Below, in pieces: positions 19,364 through 28,029 of a stretch of 64,000 nucleotides of DNA. The notes below the pieces were generated by a model that did no database searches, had not been told where the DNA came from, and was given only the letters and a program-made list of their open reading frames with translations. Every line of letters starts with the position of its first letter. Position 1 is the stretch's first letter. This stretch comes from Gallaecimonas xiamenensis 3-C-1 (GTDB lineage Bacteria > Pseudomonadota > Gammaproteobacteria > Enterobacterales > Gallaecimonadaceae), in assembly GCF_000299915.1 (NCBI RefSeq), contig NZ_AMRI01000019.1, positions 1 through 64,000 of the forward strand. Direction: 5' to 3'. The translations under genes were made by a program, and so were the position numbers.

Positions 19364-20446
19364 TCAACGCAGCAGCAGCGCAGCCGAGTATTGGCGCCGC
19401 CCCAACCGGGCCATACGGCCGAAACTGTCCAGGGGAACCGGCATGGCAATGTTGTCGGTGGCGCTCTGGCCGTCGTCCAGATCCGGGTCGTGCAGGTAGA
19501 CAAAACGTTGGTCCATGGCCACCACCAGCACCCAGTGCGGCGCTTTCTCGTTATGCATTTGGTAGGTGGAGATCAATACCAAGGCCAGGCCACCGCATTC
19601 GAGGTGCCGTTTAAGGCCGTCCAGCTCCAGGCGCTGGTGGATGCGCTGGATGCTGGCCTTTTTCAGCCGCTTGGAAAAATCCTCGTGCACCACGGCGATG
19701 ATGCGTTTCTTCTCGCTGTTGCGCACCCCTTCCACAAAAGGGACTTCCCGGTCCGACACGCACAGGCCCACCTCTAGGCCCTGATCGTGGGCCGCCAGGG
19801 CCAGGCCCTCACCGGAGCAGCCGCCGTGGCCTGAGGTCATATAGATAGTGGTGGAAGCGCGCCACAGGTTGAGCTCTTCGCTGATGCTGGGCTTGTGCTT
19901 TTTCTTCAGGGCCGACATGGCCATCAGCAAGCAGGCCGGGCCGCAGGTAAAGGAGGTCTGCTGGGCGTAGAACGGCACCTTGAGGCTGCCCCTTGGCAAC
20001 TTGCCCTTGAGGCGCTTTTCCATACGCAGGCCGTCGCCGCCGTCTTCGTAGTAGGCAAAAAGCGGCGCTATGGCCTTAAAGCCAAACCTTTCATAAAGGC
20101 CGATGGCCGGCACATTGCCCTGCTGCACCTCGAGGCGAATGGCCACTGAGCCCTCCCCCAGGGCCGCCGCCTCGATTTTTTCCATCAAGGCCTTGGCAAG
20201 GCCCCGGCCTCGGGCTGCGGGGTCAACCGCCAACGAATAGAGGCGGGCCAGGGCGGTGCCCTTTTTCAGCAGCAATACCGCCGCCCCCAGCAGCTTGGTT
20301 TTGTCTTCGGCCACCCATACCTGGCCGTGGGCTTCTTTGAGCAGATGGCGCCAGCGGCGCCGGTCCAGGCGGTCGTGGGTAAAGGCCTTTTGTTCCAGGT
20401 CGTGCAGGTCGTCAAGGTCGGCTAGGGTGGCCAGGCGCAGTTTCAT
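19364..20446 (-). CDS. GNAT acetyltransferase fused to a C39-like cysteine peptidase
   Basis: 360 residues, two domains. Residues 1-150 are a GNAT N-acetyltransferase with the acetyl-CoA loop VDPAARGRGLAKALM and NVPAIGLYERFGF. Residues about 155-360 are a papain/C39-like peptidase (DUF3335 type) with the nucleophile in SFTCGPACLL and a His-Asp pair in HWVLVVAMDQ...YLHDPD. Such fusions are recurrently found beside RimK-like ATP-grasp ligases, and here the ligase gene is divergent 148 bases away. A peptide-forming or peptide-tagging pathway has been proposed for this context in comparative genomics; substrates are unknown. Confidence 0.85.
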   Translation of the reverse strand: MKLRLATLADLDDLHDLEQKAFTHDRLDRRRWRHLLKEAHGQVWVAEDKTKLLGAAVLLLKKGTALARLYSLAVDPAARGRGLAKALMEKIEAAALGEGSVAIRLEVQQGNVPAIGLYERFGFKAIAPLFAYYEDGGDGLRMEKRLKGKLPRGSLKVPFYAQQTSFTCGPACLLMAMSALKKKHKPSISEELNLWRASTTIYMTSGHGGCSGEGLALAAHDQGLEVGLCVSDREVPFVEGVRNSEKKRIIAVVHEDFSKRLKKASIQRIHQRLELDGLKRHLECGGLALVLISTYQMHNEKAPHWVLVVAMDQRFVYLHDPDLDDGQSATDNIAMPVPLDSFGRMARLGRRQYSAALLLR

Positions 20447-20594
20447 GGCAAAGCCTCATAACAGGATGCTGCACAATAGCCATAATTAACGGCATCTTAC
20501 AGCGAAGGTTATTTGTCTTTAGAACAAGAAAAGCTCATTTGCGAAGGACAACCCTTGGGCGCATGCTGAGCGCCTATCGACACAGGAGTGACCC

Positions 20595-22013
20595 ATGACC
20601 CGGCTTTACATCCTCCTCAAGGACAAGAAACAGTGGGGAGGCCTCTACCCTTCCGACGATCTGCTGACCGCCCGCCAATACCTCAAGCTTTCCCCCATCA
20701 AGGACGGCGACAAGGTGCAGGTGCTTAACCTCACCGGCAGCTACCGCTACCTGGGTGAAGGTTACTATTGCTCTTTGCTGGCCGAAGCCCGGGGCCATCG
20801 GGTGCTGCCGTCGGTGGCCACCTTGAACGATCTGGCCAGCCGTGGCCTCTATGGCCCCGAGCTCAAGACCATGAAGGCCCCCAAGGAAGCGGATCTGACC
20901 TTTCGCATCTTCTTTGGCCGCACGTTAGACCCCCAGTTTGCCGAACTGGGCCTGCAACTCTTTGACCGCTTCCCGGCCCCCATACTGGAAGCCAGCCTCA
21001 AAGACGGTCTTATCACCAAGCTCAAACCCAAGGGGCTGTCGGACCTGTCCGACGCCGAGGAAACCGTCTTTGCCGAAGCCCTGGACGCCTTCTCCCACAA
21101 GATTTGGCGGGTCAAAAAGCCCAAGCGCAAGTACCGCTTTGACCTTGCCATGCTGGTGGACCCGGAGGAAAAGCTGCCCCCCTCCGATACCGGGGCCCTT
21201 AAGCGCTTTATCCGCGCCGGGCGCACCCTGGGGGTGCAGGTTGACCTTATTACCCACAAGCAGGCGGCGCGCCTTGCCGAATACGACGGCCTTTTTATCC
21301 GCGAGACCACCAGTATCCACGGCCCCAGTTTCCAGATGGCCAGGCGCGCCGAAAATCTGGGCCTGGCGGTAATAGATACTCCGGAAGCCATACTGCGCTG
21401 CACCAACAAGATTTATCTGGCCGAGCGCATGGAACAGGCCAAAGTGGCTATCCCCAAGACCCGGGTGGTACAGCGGGGTGACGACGACGCCCTGGAAGCG
21501 GCCGCCGCCGACCTGGGTTATCCCCTGGTGATGAAGATCCCCGACGGGTCTTTCTCCCGGGGGGTGGTCAAGGCCCAGAGTATTGAGGAGGTGCGTAAGC
21601 ATGCCGGCGCCTTCTTCAAGCAATCGGCGATGATCTTGTTGCAGGAATACTGCTACACCGAGTTCGACTGGCGGGTGGGGGTGCTCAATAAGGAACCGCT
21701 CTTTGTCAGCAAGTACTTTATGAGCCGGGGCCACTGGCAGATCTACAACCACTCGGGCAAGAAAACCCAGTCCGGCGGTTTTGAGACCCTGCCGATAGCA
21801 GCCGCCCCCAAAAACGTGGTGGACACCGCCGTCAAGGCCGCCAACCTGATGGGTGACAGCCTCTTTGGGGTCGATCTTAAGGTGGTGAACGGCAAGGCGG
21901 TGGTAATAGAGGTGAACGACAACCCCAACGTGGACAGCGGCGTGGAGGACAAGATCCTCGGTGACCAGCTGTACCTGACCATAATGCAGGAATTGGTCAA
22001 GCGCATGAGTTGA
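20595..22013 (+). CDS. RimK-like ATP-grasp ligase with RLAN N-terminal domain
   Basis: 472 residues. The N-terminal half (to about 200) matches the RimK-like ATP-grasp N-terminal domain (LTGSYRYLGEGYYCSLLAEA; FRIFFGRTLDPQF); the C-terminal half is an ATP-grasp fold with YPLVMKIPDGSFSRGVVK, LLQEYCYTEFDWRVGVL and the metal-binding VIEVNDNPNVDSG. Members ligate amino acids through an acyl-phosphate. It is divergent from the GNAT-C39 protein, implying a shared pathway. It differs from true RimK (about 300 aa), so S6 glutamylation should not be assumed. ATG 20595 follows AGGAG. Confidence 0.87.
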   Translation: MTRLYILLKDKKQWGGLYPSDDLLTARQYLKLSPIKDGDKVQVLNLTGSYRYLGEGYYCSLLAEARGHRVLPSVATLNDLASRGLYGPELKTMKAPKEADLTFRIFFGRTLDPQFAELGLQLFDRFPAPILEASLKDGLITKLKPKGLSDLSDAEETVFAEALDAFSHKIWRVKKPKRKYRFDLAMLVDPEEKLPPSDTGALKRFIRAGRTLGVQVDLITHKQAARLAEYDGLFIRETTSIHGPSFQMARRAENLGLAVIDTPEAILRCTNKIYLAERMEQAKVAIPKTRVVQRGDDDALEAAAADLGYPLVMKIPDGSFSRGVVKAQSIEEVRKHAGAFFKQSAMILLQEYCYTEFDWRVGVLNKEPLFVSKYFMSRGHWQIYNHSGKKTQSGGFETLPIAAAPKNVVDTAVKAANLMGDSLFGVDLKVVNGKAVVIEVNDNPNVDSGVEDKILGDQLYLTIMQELVKRMS

Positions 22014-22046
22014 CGTAGACTGGGCGGCAGTTGTTTGGAGGAATAA

Positions 22047-22580
22047 ATGGCCATTCTCGATTACCTGCCGCTTATCGTCTTTTTCGTGGTCTATAAACTG
22101 ACCGACATTTACACCGCTACCTGGGCGCTCATTGCCGCCAGCGCCCTGATGCTGGTGGTGATCAAAGTCATCAAGAAAAACATCAGCAAACAGCAATGGT
22201 GGCTGTTTGCTGCCGTGGTGCTGTTCGGTGGCCTGACCCTGGCCTTTCGCTCGGATCTCTTTATCAAGTGGAAAGTGACGGTGGTCTACGGCGCTTTTGC
22301 CCTGGCCCTGTTGCTGGCCCAACTGAGCGGCAAAAGCCTGCTCAAATCCCTGCTGGGCAGCCAGATGACCCTGCCCGAAGCCGTCTGGCGGCGCATGAGC
22401 TTTGGCTGGAGCGGCTTTTTCGCCCTGATGGCCGGCCTCAACCTGGTGGTGGCCTACCACTTCTCCCAAGACACCTGGGTCAACTTCAAGCTGTTTGGCA
22501 CCACGGCCCTGACCCTGGTGGCCTGTGTGGTCACCGGCATGGTGGTCTACAAGCACCTGCCTGAAGAAGAAAAATCCTAA
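22047..22580 (+). CDS. yciB: Inner-membrane septation protein YciB
   Basis: 177 residues with five or six hydrophobic segments; starts MAILDYLPLIVFFVVYKLTDIY and carries the family blocks LGSQMTLPEAVWRRMSFGW and ending LPEEE. E. coli YciB is an inner-membrane protein linked to septation and envelope integrity. GGAGG lies before ATG 22047. In E. coli yciB is also a trp neighbour. Confidence 0.92.
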   Translation: MAILDYLPLIVFFVVYKLTDIYTATWALIAASALMLVVIKVIKKNISKQQWWLFAAVVLFGGLTLAFRSDLFIKWKVTVVYGAFALALLLAQLSGKSLLKSLLGSQMTLPEAVWRRMSFGWSGFFALMAGLNLVVAYHFSQDTWVNFKLFGTTALTLVACVVTGMVVYKHLPEEEKS

Positions 22581-22585
22581 GCCAG

Positions 22586-22615
22586 CAAAAAGCCGCCCCT
22601 GGGGCGGCTTTTTTA
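22586..22615. terminator. Bidirectional terminator after yciB
   Basis: Stem GCCGCCCC/GGGGCGGC between A and T runs. It serves yciB and the convergent chemoreceptor. Confidence 0.88.
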
Positions 22616-24214
22616 TACCTTGAATCTGCCAACCACCTGCTTGAGGCGTTTGGCCGTCTCTTCCACCGCCTTACCCTCACTGGCTCCGTCCTTGGCATGG
22701 GACGCGCTGAGTTTGGCCTGGCCGTCGATGCGGCTGAGGTTTTCGTTGATCTCCCCCACCACCAGGGATTGCTGCTCGGTGGCGGCGGCTATCTGGTGGG
22801 CCCGGTCGCTGACGGTCCCCAGGCGGCCCTGAATGTCGGCAAAGGCCTGGGTGGCCTCTTCTACCGCCAGCAGGGTTTCGTCCACTTCCCTAAGGCCGCT
22901 ATCCATGGCGTCTACCGCCCCTTTCACCCCCTGCTGCAGGCGGGTGATCATCTGTTGAATGTTCTGGGTGGACTCCTGGGTACGACCGGCCAGGGTACGC
23001 ACCTCATCGGCCACCACCGCAAAGCCCCGGCCTGAATCCCCGGCCCTGGCCGCCTCGATGGCTGCGTTCAGGGCCAGCAGGTTGGTCTGCTCGGCGATGG
23101 AGCCAATCACATCCAGCACGGTAACGATGTTGCCGGCTTCTTTTTCCAGCAAAGCCACCGCCTCCGAGGCCTGGCTCATGGTGCCGGACAATGCCCGGGT
23201 CTGGCGCACCGACTTGCCGGCCAGTTGGCTGCCGTGTTCGGCCTCGGTACTGGCGGCGCGGGTTTCCTGGGCGGAGTCAGCGGCGCTTTGAGCCACTTCC
23301 CGGATGGAGGCGGTGATCTCCTCGGTGGCGGTCACCACCATTTCCAGGGCACCGACCTGCTCGTTGATGGCCTTGAGGGTAGCATCCCCTGCCCCTTCCA
23401 CCTGCTGGGCGTGGCGGTCCATCTCGGTGACCACGGCGGTCACCGCCGTCATCTGCTGCTGGAGCTGCTCCATCAGGTGATTGAAATGGGTCGCCAGTTG
23501 GCCCAGTTCGTCATCGCTGGTGACCTTGACCCTGGCGGTCAAGTCGCCATCCCCCTGGGATATATCCTTGATGCGCTGCTCGATACGGGCCGTGGCCTTG
23601 GCCACAGAGGCCGGTACCAGCCAACCGATCAGCACGAAGATCACCAGAATAACGCCGGTGGCCACCCACAATTCCACCAGGCGCACATCGGCATCGTTGT
23701 GAGCCTGCTGGGTCATGGCCTGGATATGGTTTTCGATGGCTTCGGTGCTCTGGTCCAAATAGCCCCTGATGGACTCGAAGGCATCGTCTGTGCCCATCAG
23801 GTCGAGGCTGACAGAGCCAGCCAAGCGCTGCTGGGACGCCCGTTGCCACTGGTCGATATCGCGGTCAAAGCGCTTTATCCAGTCGTCCACCCTCGGCAGC
23901 GGCGTCAGATCCGCCGCTTTCTGAGCCCTGTCCCTGGCTTGCTGCACGTTTTCATCACGTACCTTGGCAAAAGAGCTGGGGTCTTGGCCCTGCTGCTTGG
24001 CCAACAGGGCGTCACGCTGGGCAACCAGGGCCTGGTAGAAATCCCGGTCGGCCTGGAGCACGGCGTTGATGGCGGGCAACAGCCGGGTGGCGGTGCTGTT
24101 GTTATGTTCCTGCAAGGCGCGGCTGCCGAAATGGGCCAAGGCAGCCAACACCAGTACCAGCAGGGTCAACACAAAGAGGGGGAAACGGATCTTATTGGCC
24201 AGGGACAGGTTCAT
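22613..24214 (-). CDS. Methyl-accepting chemotaxis protein
   Basis: 533 residues: a membrane segment at about 9-30, a short mostly helical periplasmic domain (about 31-183, four-helix-bundle like), a second membrane segment (VATGVILVIFVLIGWLVP), HAMP (DGDLTARVKVTSDDELGQLA) and a cytoplasmic coiled coil with the hairpin tip [18 protein letters not shown]. There is no C-terminal NWETF-type pentapeptide, so adaptation enzymes must bind otherwise. The ligand is unknown. Monocistronic. Confidence 0.93.
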   Translation of the reverse strand: MNLSLANKIRFPLFVLTLLVLVLAALAHFGSRALQEHNNSTATRLLPAINAVLQADRDFYQALVAQRDALLAKQQGQDPSSFAKVRDENVQQARDRAQKAADLTPLPRVDDWIKRFDRDIDQWQRASQQRLAGSVSLDLMGTDDAFESIRGYLDQSTEAIENHIQAMTQQAHNDADVRLVELWVATGVILVIFVLIGWLVPASVAKATARIEQRIKDISQGDGDLTARVKVTSDDELGQLATHFNHLMEQLQQQMTAVTAVVTEMDRHAQQVEGAGDATLKAINEQVGALEMVVTATEEITASIREVAQSAADSAQETRAASTEAEHGSQLAGKSVRQTRALSGTMSQASEAVALLEKEAGNIVTVLDVIGSIAEQTNLLALNAAIEAARAGDSGRGFAVVADEVRTLAGRTQESTQNIQQMITRLQQGVKGAVDAMDSGLREVDETLLAVEEATQAFADIQGRLGTVSDRAHQIAAATEQQSLVVGEINENLSRIDGQAKLSASHAKDGASEGKAVEETAKRLKQVVGRFKV

Positions 24215-24281
24215 ACAACATCTCGGCAGGTAGGCTCGAAGATGTTATCGGCCGCAGCGTCAAAAACTCAACACTGACCAG

Positions 24282-24653
24282 TCAATTATCCGTTGGCGGT
24301 TGCCAAAGCTCGACCCGGTGGCCGGCCGGATCGGTAAACCAGCCGAAGCTGCCGCAAGGGTCCAGCACCGGGCCCTTGATGTCGGTGGCGTCCCCCAGCT
24401 TCACCTGGACCAGGGCACCGGCCACATCATCGACGATGAAGTTGACGATAAAGTCTTCGGCAAAGTAAGTGCTGTCCTTGGGAAAGAGGCTCCAGAGGGT
24501 AAAGCCCCCTTGGGGGTACTGGGACGGTGAGAAATTGGCGCCGCAGTAGTCTTCGGCCACCCCCAGCCCCAGGTGCTGCTGGTACCAGGCCGCCAGGGAA
24601 TCGGGATCGGCAGTTTTAAAGAAGACGCCCCCAAGGGCCTGAATTTTTGCCAT
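24282..24653 (-). CDS. VOC-superfamily (glyoxalase-like) protein
   Basis: 123 residues with paired beta-alpha-beta-beta-beta modules: GGVFFKTADPDSLAAWYQQHLGL in the first half, FIVDDVAGALVQVKL and FTDPAGHRVELWQP in the second. The final Glu of VELWQ is the usual metal ligand. Members include glyoxalases, dioxygenases and resistance proteins; the reaction is not identifiable. Confidence 0.85.
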   Translation of the reverse strand: MAKIQALGGVFFKTADPDSLAAWYQQHLGLGVAEDYCGANFSPSQYPQGGFTLWSLFPKDSTYFAEDFIVNFIVDDVAGALVQVKLGDATDIKGPVLDPCGSFGWFTDPAGHRVELWQPPTDN

Positions 24654-24794
24654 CTGTCACCTCCGTTGTCCCATCCAGCTTAGCCGCAAACGCCCGGGGC
24701 GCCAGTCATCAAAGTGTCACGCCCTGCGGGCACAATGCCGGCCACGACATTGCGATACAGTGTCTGTCCTTCTCAGAGACATCCTGATACTTTT

Positions 24795-24822
24795 GCCCCT
24801 GGCCATGGCCCGGGGCTTTTTC
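24795..24822 (+). terminator. Intrinsic terminator upstream of yciI
   Basis: Stem GCCCC(24795-24799)...GGGGC(24812-24816) with an inner GGCCATGGCC, then five T. It has a U run only in the plus direction, 29 bases before the yciI start, with no gene upstream on that strand, so it may attenuate a yciI leader transcript. Confidence 0.65.
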
Positions 24823-24850
24823 TTTCCGGCGCCCAGCAGAGGATCCCTCG

Positions 24851-25150
24851 ATGCTTTACATGATTGTCGGCGAAGACGTTGCCCAGTCCATGAGCAAACG
24901 CCAGCAGGCCCGTCCCGACCACTTGGCCCGGCTGGACGCCTTGCAGGCCCAGGGCCGGCTGGTGCTGGCCGGCCCTAACCCCGCTATCGACAGCGACAAC
25001 CCCGGTGATGCGGGCTTTAGCGGTTCTTTGATTGTGGCCGAGTTCGACAGCCTGGAAGCGGCACAGGCCTGGGCCGACGCCGATCCCTATGTGGCCGCCG
25101 GCGTTTACGCCAAGGTCTTGGTCAAGCCCTTTAAAAAGGTGCTGCCCTGA
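24851..25150 (+). CDS. yciI: YciI-family protein
   Basis: 99 residues, nearly collinear with E. coli Yci[42 protein letters not shown] and [21 protein letters not shown] dimeric ferredoxin-like alpha+beta barrel fold; the conserved His/Asp pair suggests an enzyme but no reaction is assigned. E. coli yciI is also near trp. Confidence 0.9.
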   Translation: MLYMIVGEDVAQSMSKRQQARPDHLARLDALQAQGRLVLAGPNPAIDSDNPGDAGFSGSLIVAEFDSLEAAQAWADADPYVAAGVYAKVLVKPFKKVLP

Positions 25151-25151
25151 T

Positions 25152-25180
25152 AAAAAAACGCGGCCAAGGCCGCGTTTTTT
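25152..25180. terminator. Bidirectional terminator after yciI
   Basis: Stem ACGCGGCC/GGCCGCGT, AA loop, flanked by A7 and T6. It also ends the convergent dehydrogenase operon. Confidence 0.9.
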
Positions 25181-26040
25181 CATTTCTGGTTTTGCAGCCT
25201 GGCCAGCAGGCTGGAGGTGTCCCAGCGGCTGCCGCCTAGGCGCTGCACGTCGGCGTAGAACTGATCTACCAGGGCGGTCAGGGGCAAGGGGCTGCCGTTC
25301 TTGCGGGCCTCAGCAAGGGCGATGGCCAGATCTTTACGCATCCAGTCCACCGCAAAGCCAAAGTCGTATTGGCCCTTGTCCATGGTCAAGGCGCGGTTTT
25401 CCATCTGCCAGCTCTGGGCGGCCCCTTTGGAGATAACCTCCACCACGTCGACCACGTTCAGCCCCGCCTGCTGGGCAAAGTTGACCGCTTCGGCCAGGCC
25501 CTGCACCACACCGGCGATACAGATTTGGTTGACCATCTTGCACAGCTGGCCAGAACCGGCTTCGCCCAACCGCTTGATTTGCTTGGCGTAGGTTTTCAAA
25601 ACCCCTTCGGCCTTGGCATAGATGCCGGCGTCGCCGCCCACCATGATGGTCAGCTGGCCGTTCTCGGCGCCAGCCTGGCCACCGGAGACGGGGGCGTCCA
25701 GAAAGCCCAGTTGTTTGGCCTTAAGGGCCTGGTGCAGCTCACGGGCCACTTCGGCGCTGGCGGTGGTGTGGTCCACCAGAATGGCGCCCGGGGCCATGGT
25801 GGTGATGGCTTCATAGGCCACGGCCCGCACGTCGTCGTCATTGCCCACGCACATCATCACCAGTATGGCGCCCTTGGCCGCCTCGGCCGGGGTTGCTCCC
25901 AGGGTGCCGCCGTGCTGGGCGACCCATTGCTCGGCCTTGCTGGTGGTGCGGTTATAAACGCAGACCTCAAAGCCCGCCGCTTGCAGATGCCCGGCCATGG
26001 GATAGCCCATAACGCCCAGCCCCAGAAATGCCACTTTCAT
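25180..26040 (-). CDS. NAD(P)-dependent beta-hydroxyacid dehydrogenase (HIBADH/GarR family)
   Basis: 286 residues. Rossmann motif FLGLGVMGYPMAGHL (5-19), substrate loop DAPVSGGQAGAENG, and the catalytic Lys in GQLCKMVNQ near residue 170. The family oxidises or reduces 3-hydroxyisobutyrate, tartronate semialdehyde or similar; the exact substrate is not readable. The frame is open to 26178, but ATG 26040 starts the Rossmann strand and overlaps the FGGY kinase stop (ATGA), so the two form an operon. Confidence 0.88.
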   Translation of the reverse strand: MKVAFLGLGVMGYPMAGHLQAAGFEVCVYNRTTSKAEQWVAQHGGTLGATPAEAAKGAILVMMCVGNDDDVRAVAYEAITTMAPGAILVDHTTASAEVARELHQALKAKQLGFLDAPVSGGQAGAENGQLTIMVGGDAGIYAKAEGVLKTYAKQIKRLGEAGSGQLCKMVNQICIAGVVQGLAEAVNFAQQAGLNVVDVVEVISKGAAQSWQMENRALTMDKGQYDFGFAVDWMRKDLAIALAEARKNGSPLPLTALVDQFYADVQRLGGSRWDTSSLLARLQNQK

Positions 26041-27593
26041 GCGTCTTCCTTCCAATTTAACAGCCGCCGGTACAAAGGCCTGAGCTTGCCATAAAGCGGC
26101 CGGTAAATCTCCCGGTACAGCCGCTGATACGCCGACTGGTGCGCCGGCTGAGGCCAAAACACCTCCCCCTGATGGCACATGGCCTGAGCGGCCTCCCCAA
26201 GGTTTGGATACCAGCCCAGCCCCACCGCCGCCGCCATGGCCGCCCCCAGGCCGGAGGCCTCGAAGGTGTGAGGGCGGCTGACCGGGCGGCCCAGCACGTC
26301 GGCCAGAATTTGCATCACGGTATCGGACTGGCTGCCGCCCCCGGCCACCCGGATCAGCTGATGGCGCTGGCCCTTGGCCTGCTCGATCCGCTCCAGGCCG
26401 CTTTTAAGCGCGTAGGCGATGCCCTCGATAAGGGCCCGGTAGAGGTGGGCACGGCTGTGGCTGTCGGTGAGCCCCACCAGGGCACCCCTGGCCTCGGGAC
26501 CGGGATAGATAACCCCCGGTGCCAGGTGGGGATCGAACACCAGGCCGTCGGCCCCTGGGGGGACGGCGCGGATCAGCTCTTCCACCAGCTCTTCTGGGGA
26601 ACGGTCCTGGCTTTGGGCGGCATCGGTTTCGGCCTGGCCAAACTCGGCCAGCAGCCAGCGCAATAGCCAAAAACCCCGGTTGAGCTGGATCTCCAGGCAA
26701 TATTGCCCCGGCGTCAACGACGGATAAGGGGGCAGGAAGGATACCGCTTCGCGGTAACGGTCACTGAGGCCGGCAATGGTGGCGGTGGTGCCAAGGCTGA
26801 TGGCAAGGGCCGAGGGGTCCACCACGCCGCAGCCCGCCACTTCCGCCTGCTTGTCACCCCCCGCCGCGTAAAGGGGCAACCCTGCCGGCAGGCCGGTTTG
26901 CGCCGCCGCGTCCTCCGACAAACAACCCAGCAAGCCGCTAGGGGGCACCAATTCGGGCAGCTGCTCTGGGCGCACCGCCAAGGCCCGCCATTTCCAGTCC
27001 CAGAACGAAGCCCAGCGCTGGCGCCGGTAGGAAAAGGGTAAAAAGCCCACCTGCCCGGCCACCGAATCGCGGTATTGGCCGGTGAGTCGCAAGGTCAGCC
27101 AGGCTGACAGCAACCCCACCTTGGCAGCCTGGCCATGAACCTTGGGCTGGTTGGCCGCCACCCAGTTGAGCTCAGCTTCCCGCTGGAAATGGCGCACCGT
27201 TTTCAGCTGCCCTATGGCCCCAAGGGCCAGCCGCCAATACCAGGGTAGCGCCGGTATATGCTGGGCCCGGCGCCGGTCGGGCCAAACCATGGCCGGGCGC
27301 AGGGGTACACCTTGTGCATCCAGGTGCAGCACGGTGCTGCGCTGGGTAGTGAGGGCCACGGCGGCGATGTCGCTTGGGGCTACGCCGCTTTTTGCCATCA
27401 GCTGGCGGCTGGCCTGGCACAGGGCCTGCCAGAAGCGCTCCGGGTCCAGTTCGGCGCGGCCGTCCGGCCCCTGCTCGAAAGGCGGGTTCAGAATATGTTG
27501 GGTCTTGAAGTGCAGCTGGCCCTTGGCGTCAAAGAGCAGGGCCCGCACCGACTGGGTGCCGTTGTCCAAGGCCAACAGGTAGGAGGGGGTCAT
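26037..27593 (-). CDS. FGGY-family carbohydrate kinase
   Basis: 518 residues with the two-lobed sugar-kinase fold: phosphate-1 loop LALDNGTQSVRALLFD at the N-terminus, MVWPDRRRAQ, the phosphate-2 region SLGTTATIAGL and adenosine loop RVAGGGSQSD then GLGAAMAAAVGLG. The FGGY class covers glycerol, xylulose, ribulose and AI-2 kinases; specificity is unclear. Start chosen at ATG 27593 where homology begins; ATG 27626 is an alternative. Coupled to the dehydrogenase downstream, which hints at a two-step sugar or hydroxyacid pathway. Confidence 0.85.
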   Translation of the reverse strand: MTPSYLLALDNGTQSVRALLFDAKGQLHFKTQHILNPPFEQGPDGRAELDPERFWQALCQASRQLMAKSGVAPSDIAAVALTTQRSTVLHLDAQGVPLRPAMVWPDRRRAQHIPALPWYWRLALGAIGQLKTVRHFQREAELNWVAANQPKVHGQAAKVGLLSAWLTLRLTGQYRDSVAGQVGFLPFSYRRQRWASFWDWKWRALAVRPEQLPELVPPSGLLGCLSEDAAAQTGLPAGLPLYAAGGDKQAEVAGCGVVDPSALAISLGTTATIAGLSDRYREAVSFLPPYPSLTPGQYCLEIQLNRGFWLLRWLLAEFGQAETDAAQSQDRSPEELVEELIRAVPPGADGLVFDPHLAPGVIYPGPEARGALVGLTDSHSRAHLYRALIEGIAYALKSGLERIEQAKGQRHQLIRVAGGGSQSDTVMQILADVLGRPVSRPHTFEASGLGAAMAAAVGLGWYPNLGEAAQAMCHQGEVFWPQPAHQSAYQRLYREIYRPLYGKLRPLYRRLLNWKEDA

Positions 27594-27684
27594 GGCAGGG
27601 TCTTTTACCTTGGCAGCGCCTTGCATCAAGGCAGCGGAATGGGTGATAACATGCCTGTAAAAGTCGCCCTATATCAACACGCTG

Positions 27685-28029
27685 ATGCATTTTATCCGCG
27701 CCGCCCTGGTCCTGTTGGCTTGCCTTTATGTCGGCAAGGGCCTGGTGGCCCTGACCCATATCCCCATTCCCGGCAGCATCCTTGGCATGTTGCTGCTGTT
27801 TGTGCTGCTTTCTTCGGGGCGCTTGCCCCCCGCTTGGGTCAGCCCGGTGACCATCCCCCTTATCCGCCATATGACCTTGCTGTTTATCCCGGCCGGGGTG
27901 GGGTTGATGGACCACCTGGGGCTGCTGGGCAGCCATGTTCTGGTGCTGGTGGGGGCCACCTTGTTGTCGACCTGGGCCCTTATCCTGCTGGTGGGCTGGT
28001 TTCACCAAAAGAGGCAGGCCCATGATTGA
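27685..28029 (+). CDS. lrgA: CidA/LrgA-family membrane protein
   Basis: 114 residues, four hydrophobic segments. Family blocks are IPIPGSILGMLLLFVLL and MTLLFIPAGVGLMDH. LrgA-type proteins are holin-like and pair with LrgB; in Bacillus and Streptococcus such pairs move pyruvate. It overlaps lrgB by 8 bases, and ldhA follows, supporting a pyruvate/lactate link. Confidence 0.88.
   Translation: MHFIRAALVLLACLYVGKGLVALTHIPIPGSILGMLLLFVLLSSGRLPPAWVSPVTIPLIRHMTLLFIPAGVGLMDHLGLLGSHVLVLVGATLLSTWALILLVGWFHQKRQAHD

Noticed and set aside
20925-22556. 543-codon minus-strand open frame
   Set aside because: Antisense to the RimK-like and yciB genes; composition (His/Gln/Gly-rich) is typical of shadow frames in GC-rich DNA, with no family resemblance.
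24760-24978. GTG-started Leu/Ile-rich ORF resembling an ilv-type leader peptide before the yciI terminator
   Set aside because: It does not stop before the terminator but runs far into yciI, and has no ribosome site; the terminator itself is kept.
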